Source: Chrysemys picta bellii (Eukaryota > Chordata > Testudines > Emydidae). Taken from it: 64,000 nucleotides of DNA. The position numbers and the translations under genes are program-made. The stretch is taken from NCBI RefSeq assembly GCF_011386835.1, contig NC_088809.1:22451067-22515066 (forward strand), in the 5' to 3' direction. The notes under the pieces were generated by a model that was not told the DNA's origin, searched no databases, and saw only the letters and a list, made by a program, of their open reading frames with translations. Every line of letters begins with the position of its first letter. Position 1 is the first letter of the stretch. Shown here piece by piece: positions 20,685 through 32,525 of the stretch.

Positions 20685-21010
20685 AGTTGCTCTGTCTGTG
20701 AGGTGCCTGTTAATATCACACAGCAATAGGGCATTTGCTGGTTCTGTGGCAACATTCACTAGAACACCCATATCCTCCCCTCTGTTATCCTGCTGTCAAG
20801 TATTTTGATACTATCCTCCAACATATTTGTGAGTCCTCCTTGTTTTGCATTATCTGTGAATCTGATTGGTGTATTCTTCATTCTCTCCTCAAGTCCTGAA
20901 AATATCTAGTATTGCATGCAGACCTTCAGGGACTCCACCCATCACTGAACCATTCATTACTCCTTGTTGGATTTCCTAGCCAGGTATGTATCCAGTTTCA
21001 TCCAATTCCC

Positions 21011-23964
21011 ATTCCTTTGATTTCCTGTGTCCCCTGGAACTGCCCAGGGACTATCTGAAAAGTCAAAGGTTAAGGACTACATGTCCCAAATGCGTTTCAT
21101 GTGTTTGCTTTAGCTATCGCCGTGAAAGTACCTCACAGCATATTCTGCAGGATCTTTTCAACTGTCTGCATTGGAGAGAACATACAGATGGCTGTTTCCA
21201 GTTCCACAGCCGTCAAAATAAGCTACCCTGAATTCTAGCACACTCCCCATCCGGTAAGGGTTGTTTTTATCTGACATTGCTCTTGCTCTGGTTCCAATGA
21301 GATGCTAAAATGCTCAGATCAGCAGGCAACTTAGCTGTGGGGCACAATCTCATTCCTGCACGAGTCCAGGTGTGGTGGGGGAAGGGACACTCCATAGGCA
21401 GATACAATTGACAGCAGTCATGCAGAGTTTGTGACAAGCATCGTTAATACAGATTGGTCAGGACAACAAGGGAAACTGTTTATTTCCTATATAAAAACTA
21501 CCTGTAGTTCCCTCTCATCCTGTGCTCCCAGTGACCAGGCACATCACATCCTCTGTGGCTGATGCACTCACTAGAATCAATGTGCATCTTTTAACACTCT
21601 CCTCCTTTTACCACTGAACATTGCTTTCCATTCTGTGCCTGGCAATAAATCCCGGCAGCCTTGGCAAACCCGGCTGAAATACTGAAGAGCAAATGGCATC
21701 TTCCGCTTCAGAGAGACCTTGAGAAAAATAATTTAGTCTAGTTTGCAAGGCTGAACTGTCACTAAAAATGGACAACAAGGAGGTTGAGGATTATAAATGG
21801 TTTTATTGCTACCAAGATTTAGAAGAAATAGAAGCAATTCCTATTTTCATTAAACCAGTGAACTACTCACCGGAAAATCCTTTACTTGAATACAGAATCC
21901 ATCCAATTTAAACCGGTCACCATTAGAACGTTTTATATTGATCCCTACTTTATCAGAACCTCAGGCTCATTTCAAACTGCATTTACCGAACTCTATGACA
22001 AAGCTTTTTCACAACAACTGCAGACTTCCCTTGGCCTCAGGCGGTCACTGTCATTTTGCAGACCCCTGTATTCACTGTGAGAGGACCTCTGCCTGTTACC
22101 AGATGGCTTGAAATTCACTCAAATACAGACACATCACAGGCCCTACTATAGCAGCACTAATCAAACAACAGCCTGAAAATACAGGACCCAGTCCTGCTCC
22201 CACTGAGGTCAGTGGCAAAATTCCCTTGACTTCAGGGGGAGCAGGATCAGACCCGTGATTTTCACAGCACGTGTTAGTTTCCAGAGTGCATCAGTATGTA
22301 AAAAATTCATTGTGAGTTATGCATATATATAAGCACCCAAAAGCACAGGAAAAGGGGAAGAAGCCACATGTTACAGTAAATTGTTAAGAATTAAAATATT
22401 TTCATTCACGTTAGTGAAACCATTGGGATATAAATAAATCTCTAACAGGGACTCAAAACAGACCAGATGACTCATGTTCATTAGTTACGGAAGCCAACTA
22501 CAATTCCAGTCCTAAGCACCCTCAATTTCTATTTAAGTCACTGGAAATTGAGGGCATTCAGCCTCCAGACCGTAAGAGCTCATTTTTCCAAAGGTGAAAG
22601 TCTAGTGAACTAATCCACTGTATCACCTACTCCCTTAGGATGGGTTCATCTGGCTTAATTTGTCACTTTCCACAGACAAGAGCTATTTTTTCCCCTGTTC
22701 TCTGCAAGTGTCAACACAATTCTTTAAATATCTGCTCGCAAAGGCTATATATAGTAACACTCTGGCACTTTAAAAGGAGCCTCATTTCCTGTGTAAGAGT
22801 TGATGTTCTTAGCAAAACTGATGGATGGCTACAGCATCTGAACCACTGAGAAAAGAACAGGTTTTTAAAATGTTCTGCTAGCAGTAAACCAGTATTTCCC
22901 ATCATGCCTGTGACTGGGCCCATTTTGTGCCAATGTACCTCTTCCACGCAAGTCCACTCCAATTAACAGGGCTGCTCAGGGGCCAAGTGGGAAGACAATT
23001 TGGCCCATTATGCACATGAGACGAGAAAGAAAAGGGGCAGGGGAAACAGTAATCTCCCCCATACAGTATTTTATTAAATATTATTGTTTTTGGCTGCAAA
23101 GGCAACCAAGGACAGCACTCTCCAGCCCAGCCATCGTGCTTTGCAGGGAGCTGCTTTCAAGTTTTTTACTAAAGAAATTAAAGTTAGACCACCCACTTAA
23201 AAAAAGAAATCACACTTCCATTTCATAAGATTTTACCTTTGGTGGTTATAAGTAACACCTTCGATTATTAATACTTAAAACAAAATCACAAAGATTCTCT
23301 TTTTATTCAGTTTACTTAGTGCATTTGTTATCACTTTGCGTCTAGTCAGGTTCCCACTTTCTCCAGCGGAGTCAGTCTGTTTATGCTGTTTGTGAGGGTC
23401 TTTTGCACACCACCAGAGGAATTTTTTTTTTTAAATATAGGGAAATTTGACTGAAAAACTGGAGATGTTGGCAGAAGGACTCAGGGGCAGGCATGGTACC
23501 TGAAACTACTTTCAAAACTTTTTGCCTAGATAGTTTTCACGTTCATGCGTACCTTGAAATTGGGAGATTCCAAATCAGCTTTTTGGGGTCAAGTGTTCTC
23601 TTAATGCAGCCCATTAACTGCAGGGTGCCAAAGCTGGACTGGGAGGACACATCAGGGAGATGCACACGTTAACATTAACGGTGATGGAGTACATTCTCCC
23701 CCCCCCCCCCACTCCCATTTATTACCCACTAGTTCCACTGAAATCCATGGGCAAACATGTACTACTCATTGTGAGTAAGGATGGCATAATGTGGCCTTTT
23801 GGAATGAAGACGGTATTTCTATTTGAGTTTTGTACACGGTGCCAACCCCACTACACTTTAGAGACATTTCTGCCTTTCTCCCCTATCTCAGTCAGCAAGC
23901 GGTGGAAGAAGATGGATCTCTGAAACTGGACATTCACTAGCAAAGGGGAACATTCAGGAGTGGC
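21011..23964. other. Intronic DNA, no confirmed gene
   Basis: Mostly unrecognised AT-rich sequence. An ancient amniote repeat signature is seen around 22196-22258 ('cactgaggtcagtggcaaaa', 'gacttcagggggagcaggat'). One short protein-like frame (21768-21911) is listed separately. A poly-C run sits at 23698-23710. Confidence 0.5.
21768..21911 (+). other. Small ORF of 47 codons, uncertain
   Basis: ATG (21768) to TAA (21909-21911) encodes an acidic, aromatic-rich peptide beginning 'MDNKEVEDYKWFYCYQD'. Composition looks more protein-like than the surrounding frames, but there is no homologue I recognise, no splice context, and it lies in the presumed HIP1 intron on the opposite strand. Likely chance; recorded for completeness. 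Confidence 0.2.
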
Positions 23965-24310
23965 ATGTTTCAGAGTGGTAGCCACGTTAGTCTGTATCAG
24001 CAAAAACAATGAGGAGTCCTTGTGGCACCTTAGAGACTAACAAATTTATTTGGGCAGAAGCTTTCATGGGCTAAAACCCACTTCATCAGATGCACGGAGT
24101 GGAAAATACAGTAGGCAGGTATAAATACACAGTACATGAAAAAATTGGAGTTGCCTTACTAAGTGGGGGGGGGGTCAGTGCTAACAAGCCAATTCAATTA
24201 CGGTGGAAGTGGGCTATTCTCAACAGTAGAATACCAAGGGAGGAAAAATCAGGGTAATGAGGCCAATGTGATCAGGATGGCCCATTTCAAACAGCTGACA
24301 AGAAAACTAA
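23965..24310 (+). mobile_element. Penelope-related interspersed repeat
   Basis: Begins 'tttcagagtggtagccacgt' / 'tagtctgtatcagcaaaaac', continues with 'cttgtggcaccttagagact' and 'gggctaaaacccacttcatc', and ends near 'caaacagctgacaagaaaac'. Same family as 20359-20462 and 62228-62403. Non-coding. Confidence 0.75.
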
Positions 24311-25087
24311 TTCCCCCCTACTGATACTCACACCTTCTTGTGAACTGTTTGACCATATCCCCCTCTGGGACTCCAAAGGCCCACATCCTCTGAACTGCAG
24401 AACAGGAAGAGGTTTCTCTGCTGCAGACTCTGAAACAGAGTTGCTCCTGGTAGAGGAATAATTCTGGGTCTCTAAAGGAGAATTCATAGCTTAGAACAGG
24501 TGAAGCTCTCCAGATACCTGAGCTAGCCAATCAGCAATGATGCTACTTCTATGCATTACAGTTGTGTTACCGGGTGTTTAAAGTGATCAACAGACTTAGA
24601 ACACAGAACAAAGCTCTTACACTTTCTAGTCCTTCAGTCTATGCCATTTTCACTTAAAAAGAATCAGCAAGGACTGGATGGTTCAAGAGATAGGAAAGGG
24701 GATACTTGGCTTCCACCTCTCCATCACCGGCTTGAACCATGCACACATCAGTAGCACCAAATGTTACCACCATCCAACGGCTGTCGAGTGACTATGTGAA
24801 GCAAGCTAGTGATCTCAGTCCATTGACTAACAAAAAGGTACCAGCCCTCCCTCCCTCCACAAAAACAAACAAAAAACCATGGGCTGTTGGCACTCTAAGA
24901 AGATAGCCCCAAACCAAAATGGACACAGATACTGAACACCCCTTCTTGGCCTTAATCAAGCACTGGCAATGGGACACTTTCACAAACACTCAGCAAAAGA
25001 ACAAACCACATGTGACGGATATTAGTCATGCATGACTGGAAGGTGCTCAAACACTATGTCTCAAAGTTCCCCTATCCAATGCAACTT
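24311..25087. other. Intronic DNA, no gene
   Basis: Short overlapping frames only; no recognisable repeat or exon. Confidence 0.5.
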
Positions 25088-25393
25088 GGGGTACATCTTC
25101 ACTACCTACCCGGATTGGCGGGTAGGAATCGATCTATCGGGGATTGATTTATCACGTCTCGTCTAGACGTGATAAATCAATCCCCGAACGCGCTCCCCGT
25201 TGACTCCGAAACGCCACCAGAGCGAGAGGCGGAAGCAGAGTCGACGGGGGAGCCGCGGCCGTCAATCCCGCACCGTGAGGACGGGAGGTAAGTCGATCTA
25301 AGATACGCAACTTCAGCTACGAGAATAGCGGAGCTGAAGTCGACGTATCTTAGATCGATCCCTCCCCTCCCTCCCCCAGTGTAGACCAGCCCT
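25088..25393. mobile_element. MITE with two long internal hairpins
   Basis: Termini 'gggtacatcttcactacc' and 'cagtgtagaccagccctt' are inverted relatives of the 'gtctacact' ends common in this window. Inside are two palindromes: arms of 21 bp (from 'ggggattgatttatcacgtc') separated by 5 bp near 25139-25185, and a longer imperfect one around 25290-25357 ('gtcgatctaagatacg' mirrored by 'cgtatcttagatcgat'). Confidence 0.7.
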
Positions 25394-25671
25394 TATATTC
25401 ACATTCAGAGCACATCAGCTCTTACAGTGACATAGCAGGCTCCCTCTGCAGGAACAACAGTTCTTCATCCTCACTCCAGTTTCAGCCAACCATGTTCTTA
25501 CTCTGTGTTCTCCAAGGATCACACCAAAAGACATCTTCTCTCTTACATTCCCTGTAAAATGAATTATGTTGCAAGATGGACACATTAAACTCCTGTCCCA
25601 GCAATTAATGTTGTATGCATGCCTGCTCCCTCTTTCCTAAACCAGATGCCAGATTGACATTTGATGCAATA

Positions 25672-25775
25672 TATCATTATTTATGTAGTGCCATAAGTGC
25701 ACACAGTGATGTACAACATGCGAACTGAGCCAACCAATAAGTCCTCATCACAAAAACCTTACAGTCTAAGGGCAA
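25672..25775. repeat. MIR-like ancient SINE fragment
   Basis: 'gtgatgtacaacatgcgaac' and 'aaaaaccttacagtctaagg' match the amniote MIR pattern ('gctgtacaaa' followed by 'cttacagtctaa'). Diverged. Confidence 0.5.
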
Positions 25776-25950
25776 TAAACATTTGTTTACATGATTTTGC
25801 TCAGTGAGGGATAGCCTTATGAGAGGCACATCTTGTCCTCTCAAGGATCCCAGGGGGACAGCAGTCAAACAATACATTGTAAAGAGAGAAACAGGACAGG
25901 GACAGAGAAAATGCACTTCAGTATGTCTTCTAAATGGAAATTAAAACTTG

Positions 25951-26468
25951 AAGATTGTGTCTACACTGCAATCAGGAGGTGTGATTGCAGCACCTGTAGA
26001 CATTCCTGAGCTAGCTTTGGTCTACCAAAGTATAACCCTACCCAAGAACATACTACAGCAGCTAGCCTGTGCCACCATGCAAAAAGAGGTCCCTGCCCCA
26101 AACAGCTTCCAATCCACTCTGTCTCTCCCTCTACTATTCAGCGCCTTTCCTATATATTCTGAGGGAAGGCCTGAAATCCCATTTTTCCAGATTTCTGGAG
26201 GAAGGCTTGCCTTGGGCAAGTAGTATCTTTTCCCACTGCTTCCTTCCCTACTTGAATAAACCACCCTGGTATTAAGGCTAGACAGAAAGAACAACTGGGA
26301 GTGGGTGTCTACCCTTATTTCACCTGAGGCTTGCAGCGTGCTTGTGTTTAAAAGGGCCAACCTGAATCATGTGAGTAAGGCTCTGCCTTCATTAGCTGTA
26401 TTTTCCTAAAGTTTCCCATGGTTGTGATACAGAGAAGGAAATGTGGCTGTAGTGTGGACCAAGCCTAG
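25951..26468. mobile_element. DNA-transposon MITE (gtctacactgca type)
   Basis: Left end 'gattgtgtctacactgcaat' and right end 'agtgtggaccaagcctagg' are inverted relatives, and the interior includes 'gtgattgcagcacctgtaga'. Non-coding. Confidence 0.6.
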
Positions 26469-26487
26469 GAGCCTGCTTCTCCTCAGT

Positions 26488-26834
26488 AGGCTTGTCTACA
26501 CTAGACAGCCGCACTACTGGAACATTCATTGGTGTGTGTGAACTGGTGCAAGTGACAACAGTGATGCACTGGGTACATACAGGGCACCAAGTCCATACAC
26601 AATATCTGCAGCAAGTATTGCAGGGATTGTTACCCTACAACGCCCTGCACAGCTCCCAGGGGCAAATACATTGTGTCTTTGATACATAGCATCTCTTTCC
26701 AATTGTAAGTGCCTCAATGCACCTGTATGGACAAAAGAGACAAGGTGGGTGAGGTAATAACTTTTCCTGTCTCTCTCATATCCTGGGACTAACACAGCTG
26801 CAGCAACACTGCAAACACCAGTGTAGACAAGGCT
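26488..26834. mobile_element. MITE with nested Penelope tail
   Basis: Ends 'aggcttgtctacactaga' and 'ccagtgtagacaaggctt' are inverted. At 26738-26813 it contains the Penelope 3' tail ('gacaaggtgggtgaggtaat', 'tcctgggactaacacagctg'), an insertion into or capture by the MITE. Confidence 0.65.
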
Positions 26835-28938
26835 TTTGTAATTAGAGTGGTGTGCTGAGGTTTAAACAGTCTGTGAAGAAATGCAGTGCTCCTGTAACAG
26901 AACACAAATCCTTCAGAAAACCACTGCTTTGAAGGACAGGTCATTTAAATGTAGGCAAAACACAGACCATGTTTTGAAACTGCTCTGTCAAGTGAAGTTG
27001 CTATTCTAAGTGCACATTTTCCCCCTCCTCACTTATGTTATCTCCTTGTATCCATTTTCCTTTGAGAGTAATTGGTACCATCCTGAGAGAAGCACCTGGA
27101 GTTTTCTGTGACCCTTTATTGCTCCATGGTATGTTTCAGAATGTAACACCATCTGCGTGCATCTTGCCCACCACACATGCATCCTTCTTCCATTCTCACT
27201 CTCTTTTTTTTTTTTTTTTTGTTAAATATTTGGCTTATCCAACAGCTGAACATCTTGTCTCTGCTAGTTTGCTAGGCAAAAATGCAGTTAGTACAGAGCA
27301 TGAATCACTTCTCTGTCCCCAGCATCACAACTGCATCCCCTGAGGACAAATGCAATGGAAGGGAGACGGGAAATCAAAGTGGATTAGATTGCAGTGCTAT
27401 GTCTAACCTAACCGAGGAGATTCCAGACCTTTAGCTTCAAACCTTGCCGCTAGAGCTTTAACCCTGACAAGCATTTTAAAAGGTTTATCCAGAATAGTTA
27501 CTACTGTAGCAGACTCCTTGACAGCAAAAGAATCATTTCCAGAGGATACAGATGTCAGACTGAATTAAATGCTACAGGAAACACAAGTAACAACATTTCT
27601 AACAACATATGTCATGATTCATTATTTTTTTTGTTGGTCCCCTCCCCCAACCAGTGTTGTTGCTCAGCTCTTAAAATTTGTTCCATTTCAGCTGCTGTAA
27701 CAAGCACTAGCAGATCCAAACAAGTGAAATACAGACGTTAAGCTGGGCAGTTGTTTTAAAAGCCCTCACATCCACATGCAATTATAAACTACTATCTGTA
27801 AGACAGCAGGATCTATAGGATCTCAATGTCTCTACTGCTCAGCTTTTCCATTAAAAACCATCTGTGCTGCTGGCTGAAGAAACGCAGAGCCATTACGGTA
27901 TGTAAAAAGCAACAGCAGGCAGTCTAACTCAGCTGTTCTAGGAGAGGTTCTTTCATCCAGCAGGAAGTCCATCAAGAGTTGGCAAACACGCACTGAAACA
28001 GTATAAAAATAAAGTTACTTGGCTCTATCTTTATGTTTGCGTCACAAAGCAACCTGAGGAACTCACCTACCAAGGCCAGGGAAACGGAGACAGCACTTCT
28101 GCCACTACAAGGTTCATTCCCATCTGGCCCAAAAGCAACAAATTAGCTTTGTCAGAGGAAAAACTATTAAATTCAGGATCCTTGAGTAGCATCTAATGAA
28201 ACATTCTCATCATATTCACAGAGTACCCCAATACTGATCTCACACCACATAGGACGAGGCATGACAAGAAACAGATGTCAGTCATTCAACAGGACAGAAT
28301 AACCATTTGGACATGGCTTTTCCGCTTGGGATACTCCTCTGGCATGGGACATTCCTCTTCATAAATGCTCTGCTGCCAGAAGACCAGGCAGATACTGAGG
28401 TACACTGGGAGTGGGCTGGGGATACAGAAATACAGGTAAACCTTGATTTTATAAAGGTCTTGGGAATCAGATGAAACTTTTGTATTAAAAAAAAATCACT
28501 ATTTCAAATAAATGCATATCAGGTTCTATGCAAAATCTGGAAGCACAAATCAGAAAAGTGTTGAATAACCAGTGCTTAGAAAAATCATGATTAACCTTCA
28601 GTCACCTTGGCATATTTCAGAGACTTCACCATAAACTGGAATGGGATCATGCATCCTGTGATGGAGTTAAAGAGTCTCCATCACAGTGCCCTGAGATTTC
28701 CAGCTACCAAAAGATTTGGAAAGATCAAGTAAGAACAGGAAAAGAGACAGCATCTTGCTGGGTGCTGATAAGTACTTGCTTAGAAAGAAATGCTGAATAA
28801 TTTGGTCCTATAACCAGCTTTCTGGACCTTGCTAGTTTGTGCTTGAGACCCTGATGTTCACAAATTGTGTCCTCCCATTTAGAACTTATAATATCCTCAA
28901 GAAAATGAAACTCAGGTGATACAGATGTTCCAAGTTTG
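26835..28938. other. Intronic DNA, no gene
   Basis: No exon, RNA gene or clear repeat recognised. A poly-T tract lies near 27208-27220. Confidence 0.5.
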
Positions 28939-29061
28939 TAGGGTGACCAGACAGCAAGTGTGAAAAATCAGGACGGGGGTGGGGGGTAATAGGAACCTAT
29001 ATAAGAAAAAGACCCCAAAATCGGGACTGTCCCTATAAAATCGGGACATCTGGTCACCCTA
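28939..29061. mobile_element. hAT MITE with 8-bp TSD CAAGTTTG
   Basis: TAGGGTGACCAG ... CTGGTCACCCTA flanked by CAAGTTTG at 28931-28938 and 29062-29069. Same family as 20561-20684. Confidence 0.92.
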
Positions 29062-31800
29062 CAAGTTTGGCACAGACTTTTGTTGTTGATGGCATGAATT
29101 ACCATCTTCTGATGCTTTGCTATCTGCACTAACATACAAGTATTAGCGCCATTACCCGTCTAGTCATGTTCACTCTCTGTGGGGAAGAGGAGGCTCTCAA
29201 GGGAATATTTATACTACATATTTGATGTAAGGACCCCATTAGTCTGGGCAGAGTGAGGCCATTTAGTGAAACACAGAACTTTAGTTGGAGTAAAGGCTTT
29301 CAAATCTGAAATAAATAGGCTTCACGGTTTTCTATAGGCTCTGGATCACACTGGAGACACTGGTCTTGAGCGATGATTGCATTCAGTCCCCTTTAGGACC
29401 TGTTAGATTGCAAAGCTAGTCCCGGCTCCAAATTTAGGGCTTTAAGTATTTTTTCTACGTAGCTTCCAATAGAACAGGAGTCCTTACTCAAAACCTCATA
29501 AACCCAACACTGAGCCTTACTCTACGTCTCTACCAGCAGGACATTAACCCAGACTCTGGTTGTCTTCCACCTCAGCAACCACTACTGCCTTTTCTGTGCT
29601 CTCACCCTCTACCCCATCCTTTCACAGGCAGTTTTTGACAACTGTTAGGCTGCTTGTGTGCTGAAACCACAGCCTACCACACTGATCAATAGTGTCCATT
29701 ATTTCCTTGCACTCCCCCCTCGCTCTGTCTATCCATCTTGTGTCTTGTCCTATATTTAGCTCTCAGGGGCAGAGAGCTTTTTGGTCTGTGTTTGTACAGC
29801 ACCTAGCACACTGGGGCCCTGGTTCACGACTGGTGCTCTTAGGCACAACAATGATACAAATAATACTGTTGGCCAGATCCCCTCCTCTTCTACTGCTCTG
29901 ACCAGCAATCCCAATCCCCTGCCGGCGCTACCTCCATTCCTTCCTCAAATCTCTGCCTTGGCTTTACCTCTTATTCCCCACAGAGGGCCAGATTCTTTGT
30001 CGCCCTGCCCCTTGTGCAGTCATTTACACCAGTGAGTGCAAGAGGGTATAAAATGCTACTAGATCAAAATGGTAGCGGTTTGCACTGGTGCAAATGACTC
30101 CACGAAGAGCAGAGCAATAAGGAAGCTTCCCCAAAGGTCCTACTTTACATCAGTTGCAGCACTCTCCCCCGACTCTGCTCTGCTCTCCTGCTACATAATC
30201 CCTTTGGGCTGGCCAAGCATCTCCCAACCGATCCCTCTGTTACTTTCCGCTGCTTCCGAGTCTGAGCCTTCTTGCATGCCACCCCGACCCACTTATGCCT
30301 AAAGCAGCCTCCCAATTAGCATCCAGGTCTCCTTCCTCTGCTCCTCCAGAAAACCTTCTGAAAAACCTGCCTGTTCCAAGAAGCATTACAGCTACAAAGA
30401 CCACATGCCACTCTGTGCTGGTTGCTCATGACTTTAGGCTGAAAGGCAGGGACGTTGTAATTTGCGTTGGAACATTGTTCCTTATGTATATTAACATACA
30501 CAATTACAGAGCTACTCAGATTATAACAATCTGCTAGCATATTGGCATTGCCTATATGGGGGTGCAATGCTATTTAAGCCAACACAAGACCCTCTAGTCT
30601 ATCCAAAACAAAGTGCATGTTGTACAAAAAAAAAATGCCCCCTACAAGGATAACTAGAGTGGAGTTTTCTTTTACAATATTAGTGAATTGCACAAATCTC
30701 AAGGTATAAGACATTTCAAAGCAAAAGGCATATAATACATCCTGCTGCATAGTGGGACAGCTACTGAAATAAGTGCTTCAAAGCAACGGGGAAGATTCAG
30801 AATCAAAAACATCACTGATTCCATTAAACAGGCCATTGTATGAAAGCTAGGAGCCTTGAAGGTTAAGGGACATTTAATGCCTATCTGGAATTGCTCTGGA
30901 AACCAATGTAATGATACAGGTGAAATGTGAGAGGGCACCTTGGTGTGCATTACCAGTGAGGCATATGCATTTGGAGTTAATTGCAAGATGGAAATCTCTC
31001 CTTTTAAAGGACATTACACTCATCTTTACAAGACCTATAGACACATATTTTCACCCTGGCCGCCATTATTTTACCCACCACTGTAGCATCTGTTCAGCTA
31101 CAATTTTTGAAACATCCAACTGTAGATAAAACTCCTGGAAACTTGAAATCTTTGACCAATAAGATCTGCCTGAGCTAGTCCTATGTAGGATAGACCAAGG
31201 GCTAATCTTAGCTTCCTTCACTCGACTCCCCTAATTTGAGCAAAACTCTCCCAATGAAGGGGCCAGGAGGCTGCCTTCTTTCTCTCATTGCTCTGACACA
31301 CTGCAACAACTGTGGACTCCAGTTGCTGCTCTTGTGTCCGTCTGTCAAAAATCATCTCTTCTCCCAAACTTGTGCCTCTCACATCTGAGCTAGTTTCCGA
31401 CTTTCAGCTTCTGCCCCATCTCAATGCATGCTTAAAAATACCAGAAGGTAGATGATTCGCTCTCTGTGTGACGGAACAATACTTTTATATATCTGGGCCT
31501 CACTGCTTCTTCCCCTGCCCCTCCCTTTGCTTCATCTGACTGTTTATTGCAGGTCTAATTTAGAGCAGGCTCTTCCGGGCAAAGGCATGGTGCCATCTCA
31601 GGGCATATGAATAACAGCAGCTGGTTAGCAGCAGCGACTGCAGGTAGAGAAGGCACCTAGATGGATGGACAGACAGACTGGGGAGGGGACAGCCTTTGGG
31701 GCTGGATTCCCAGACTGGTCATGTCTGTGTCTTGCCTTCTCTGCCCACTGGTATCTCAACCCCTTGGCTCTCAGGGAACTGGGTATCTCGGTATTGCATG
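29062..31800. other. Intronic DNA, no gene
   Basis: Contains a MIR-like copy at 29755-29865. No exon or other repeat could be supported. Confidence 0.5.
29755..29865. repeat. MIR-like ancient SINE
   Basis: 'agctctcaggggcagagagc', 'ctgtgtttgtacagcaccta' and 'gcacactggggccctggttc' form the typical amniote MIR sequence, ending in 'gatacaaataat'. Confidence 0.65.
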
Positions 31801-31809
31801 GCCCAGAGC

Positions 31810-32340
31810 TTCCCCCGCAATGCCCCCACCAGCCCCCCAATGCCCTACTCCTCATCCCCCTCAACCCCCACTCCTAATCCCCCTGCAGCATCCCCCCAAC
31901 TCCTCAATGCCCCCACTACTCATCCCCCAGCATCCCCCCAAAGTCCCCAGCATCCCCCCAATGCCCCCACTCCTCAGCCCCCCCAGCCCCCACTCCTCAG
32001 CCCCCCCCCAGCATCCCCCAACCCAATGCCCCCACTCCTCACAATACCCCTACTCCTCATCCCCCAGCCCCCCAATACCCCTACTCCTCATCCCCCCCCA
32101 ACCCCCACTCCTAATCCCCCTGCAGCATCCCCCCAACTCCTCAATGCCCCCACTCCTCATCCCCCAGCATCCCCCCAATGCCCCCCCTCCTCAGCCCCCC
32201 CCAGCATCCCCCAACCCAATGCCCCCACTCCTCACAATACCCCTACTCCTCATCCCCCCAATGCCCCCTCCAACCCCCCACTGCTCAACACCATCTCCCC
32301 TTGTCCCCCCCCCCAACGCCCCTCCCCTCCACCAGCCCCA
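31810..32340. repeat. C-rich minisatellite next to HIP1 exon 1
   Basis: Degenerate repeats built from 'cccccactcctcatcccc', 'cagcatccccccaatgcc' and 'cctactcctcat'. On the HIP1 sense strand this is G-rich with many G4-6 runs, so quadruplex formation is plausible. It begins about 60 bp downstream of the HIP1 exon 1 splice donor. The long proline-rich plus-strand frames here are low-complexity artefacts. Confidence 0.85.
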
Positions 32341-32399
32341 CTCACTCATCCCCCCTCCCCGCCCCGGCGCCCCGCCCTTCCCGGTCCCACCCACGGTAC

Positions 32400-32525
32400 C
32401 TGGCTGCGCTCGAAGCCCTCGCGCTCCGCCTCCAGGCCGCCGCCGCCGCCGCCACCCCCGCGCCGGCTCAGCACCTTGGGCAGCGGGTTGGGCACCTGCT
32501 TCATGGAGCTGCTCACCCGGTCCAT
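32400..32525 (-). CDS. HIP1: HIP1, first coding exon (partial gene)
   Basis: Huntingtin-interacting protein 1 is an endocytic adaptor that binds clathrin, AP-2, phosphoinositides and actin at coated pits. The minus strand from ATG (32525-32523) encodes 42 codons including 'SSMKQVPNPLPKVLSRRG', then a run of eight glycines, then 'LEAEREGFERSQ', ending in CAG followed by a GTACCG donor (phase 0). This matches the known HIP1 amino terminus, where a short Gly/Val/Ala segment occupies the place of the glycine run. The ANTH and talin-like domains are in later exons left of the window. The exon sits in a CpG-rich promoter region. HIP1R, the paralogue, is less likely because its N-terminus lacks this signature. 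Confidence 0.93.

Larger units (their letters stand above)
20085..21010 (-). mobile_element. Ancient CR1 LINE fragment carrying two younger insertions
   Basis: The plus strand shows antisense CR1 sequence ('ttgctctcctctgaactttt', then 'gtggggcccaagtgaagcct', 'ttctgtggcaacattcac' and later 'cagggactccacccatcact'). It is interrupted by a Penelope-related fragment (20359-20462) and by a hAT MITE (20561-20684). No reading frame survives. Confidence 0.65.
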
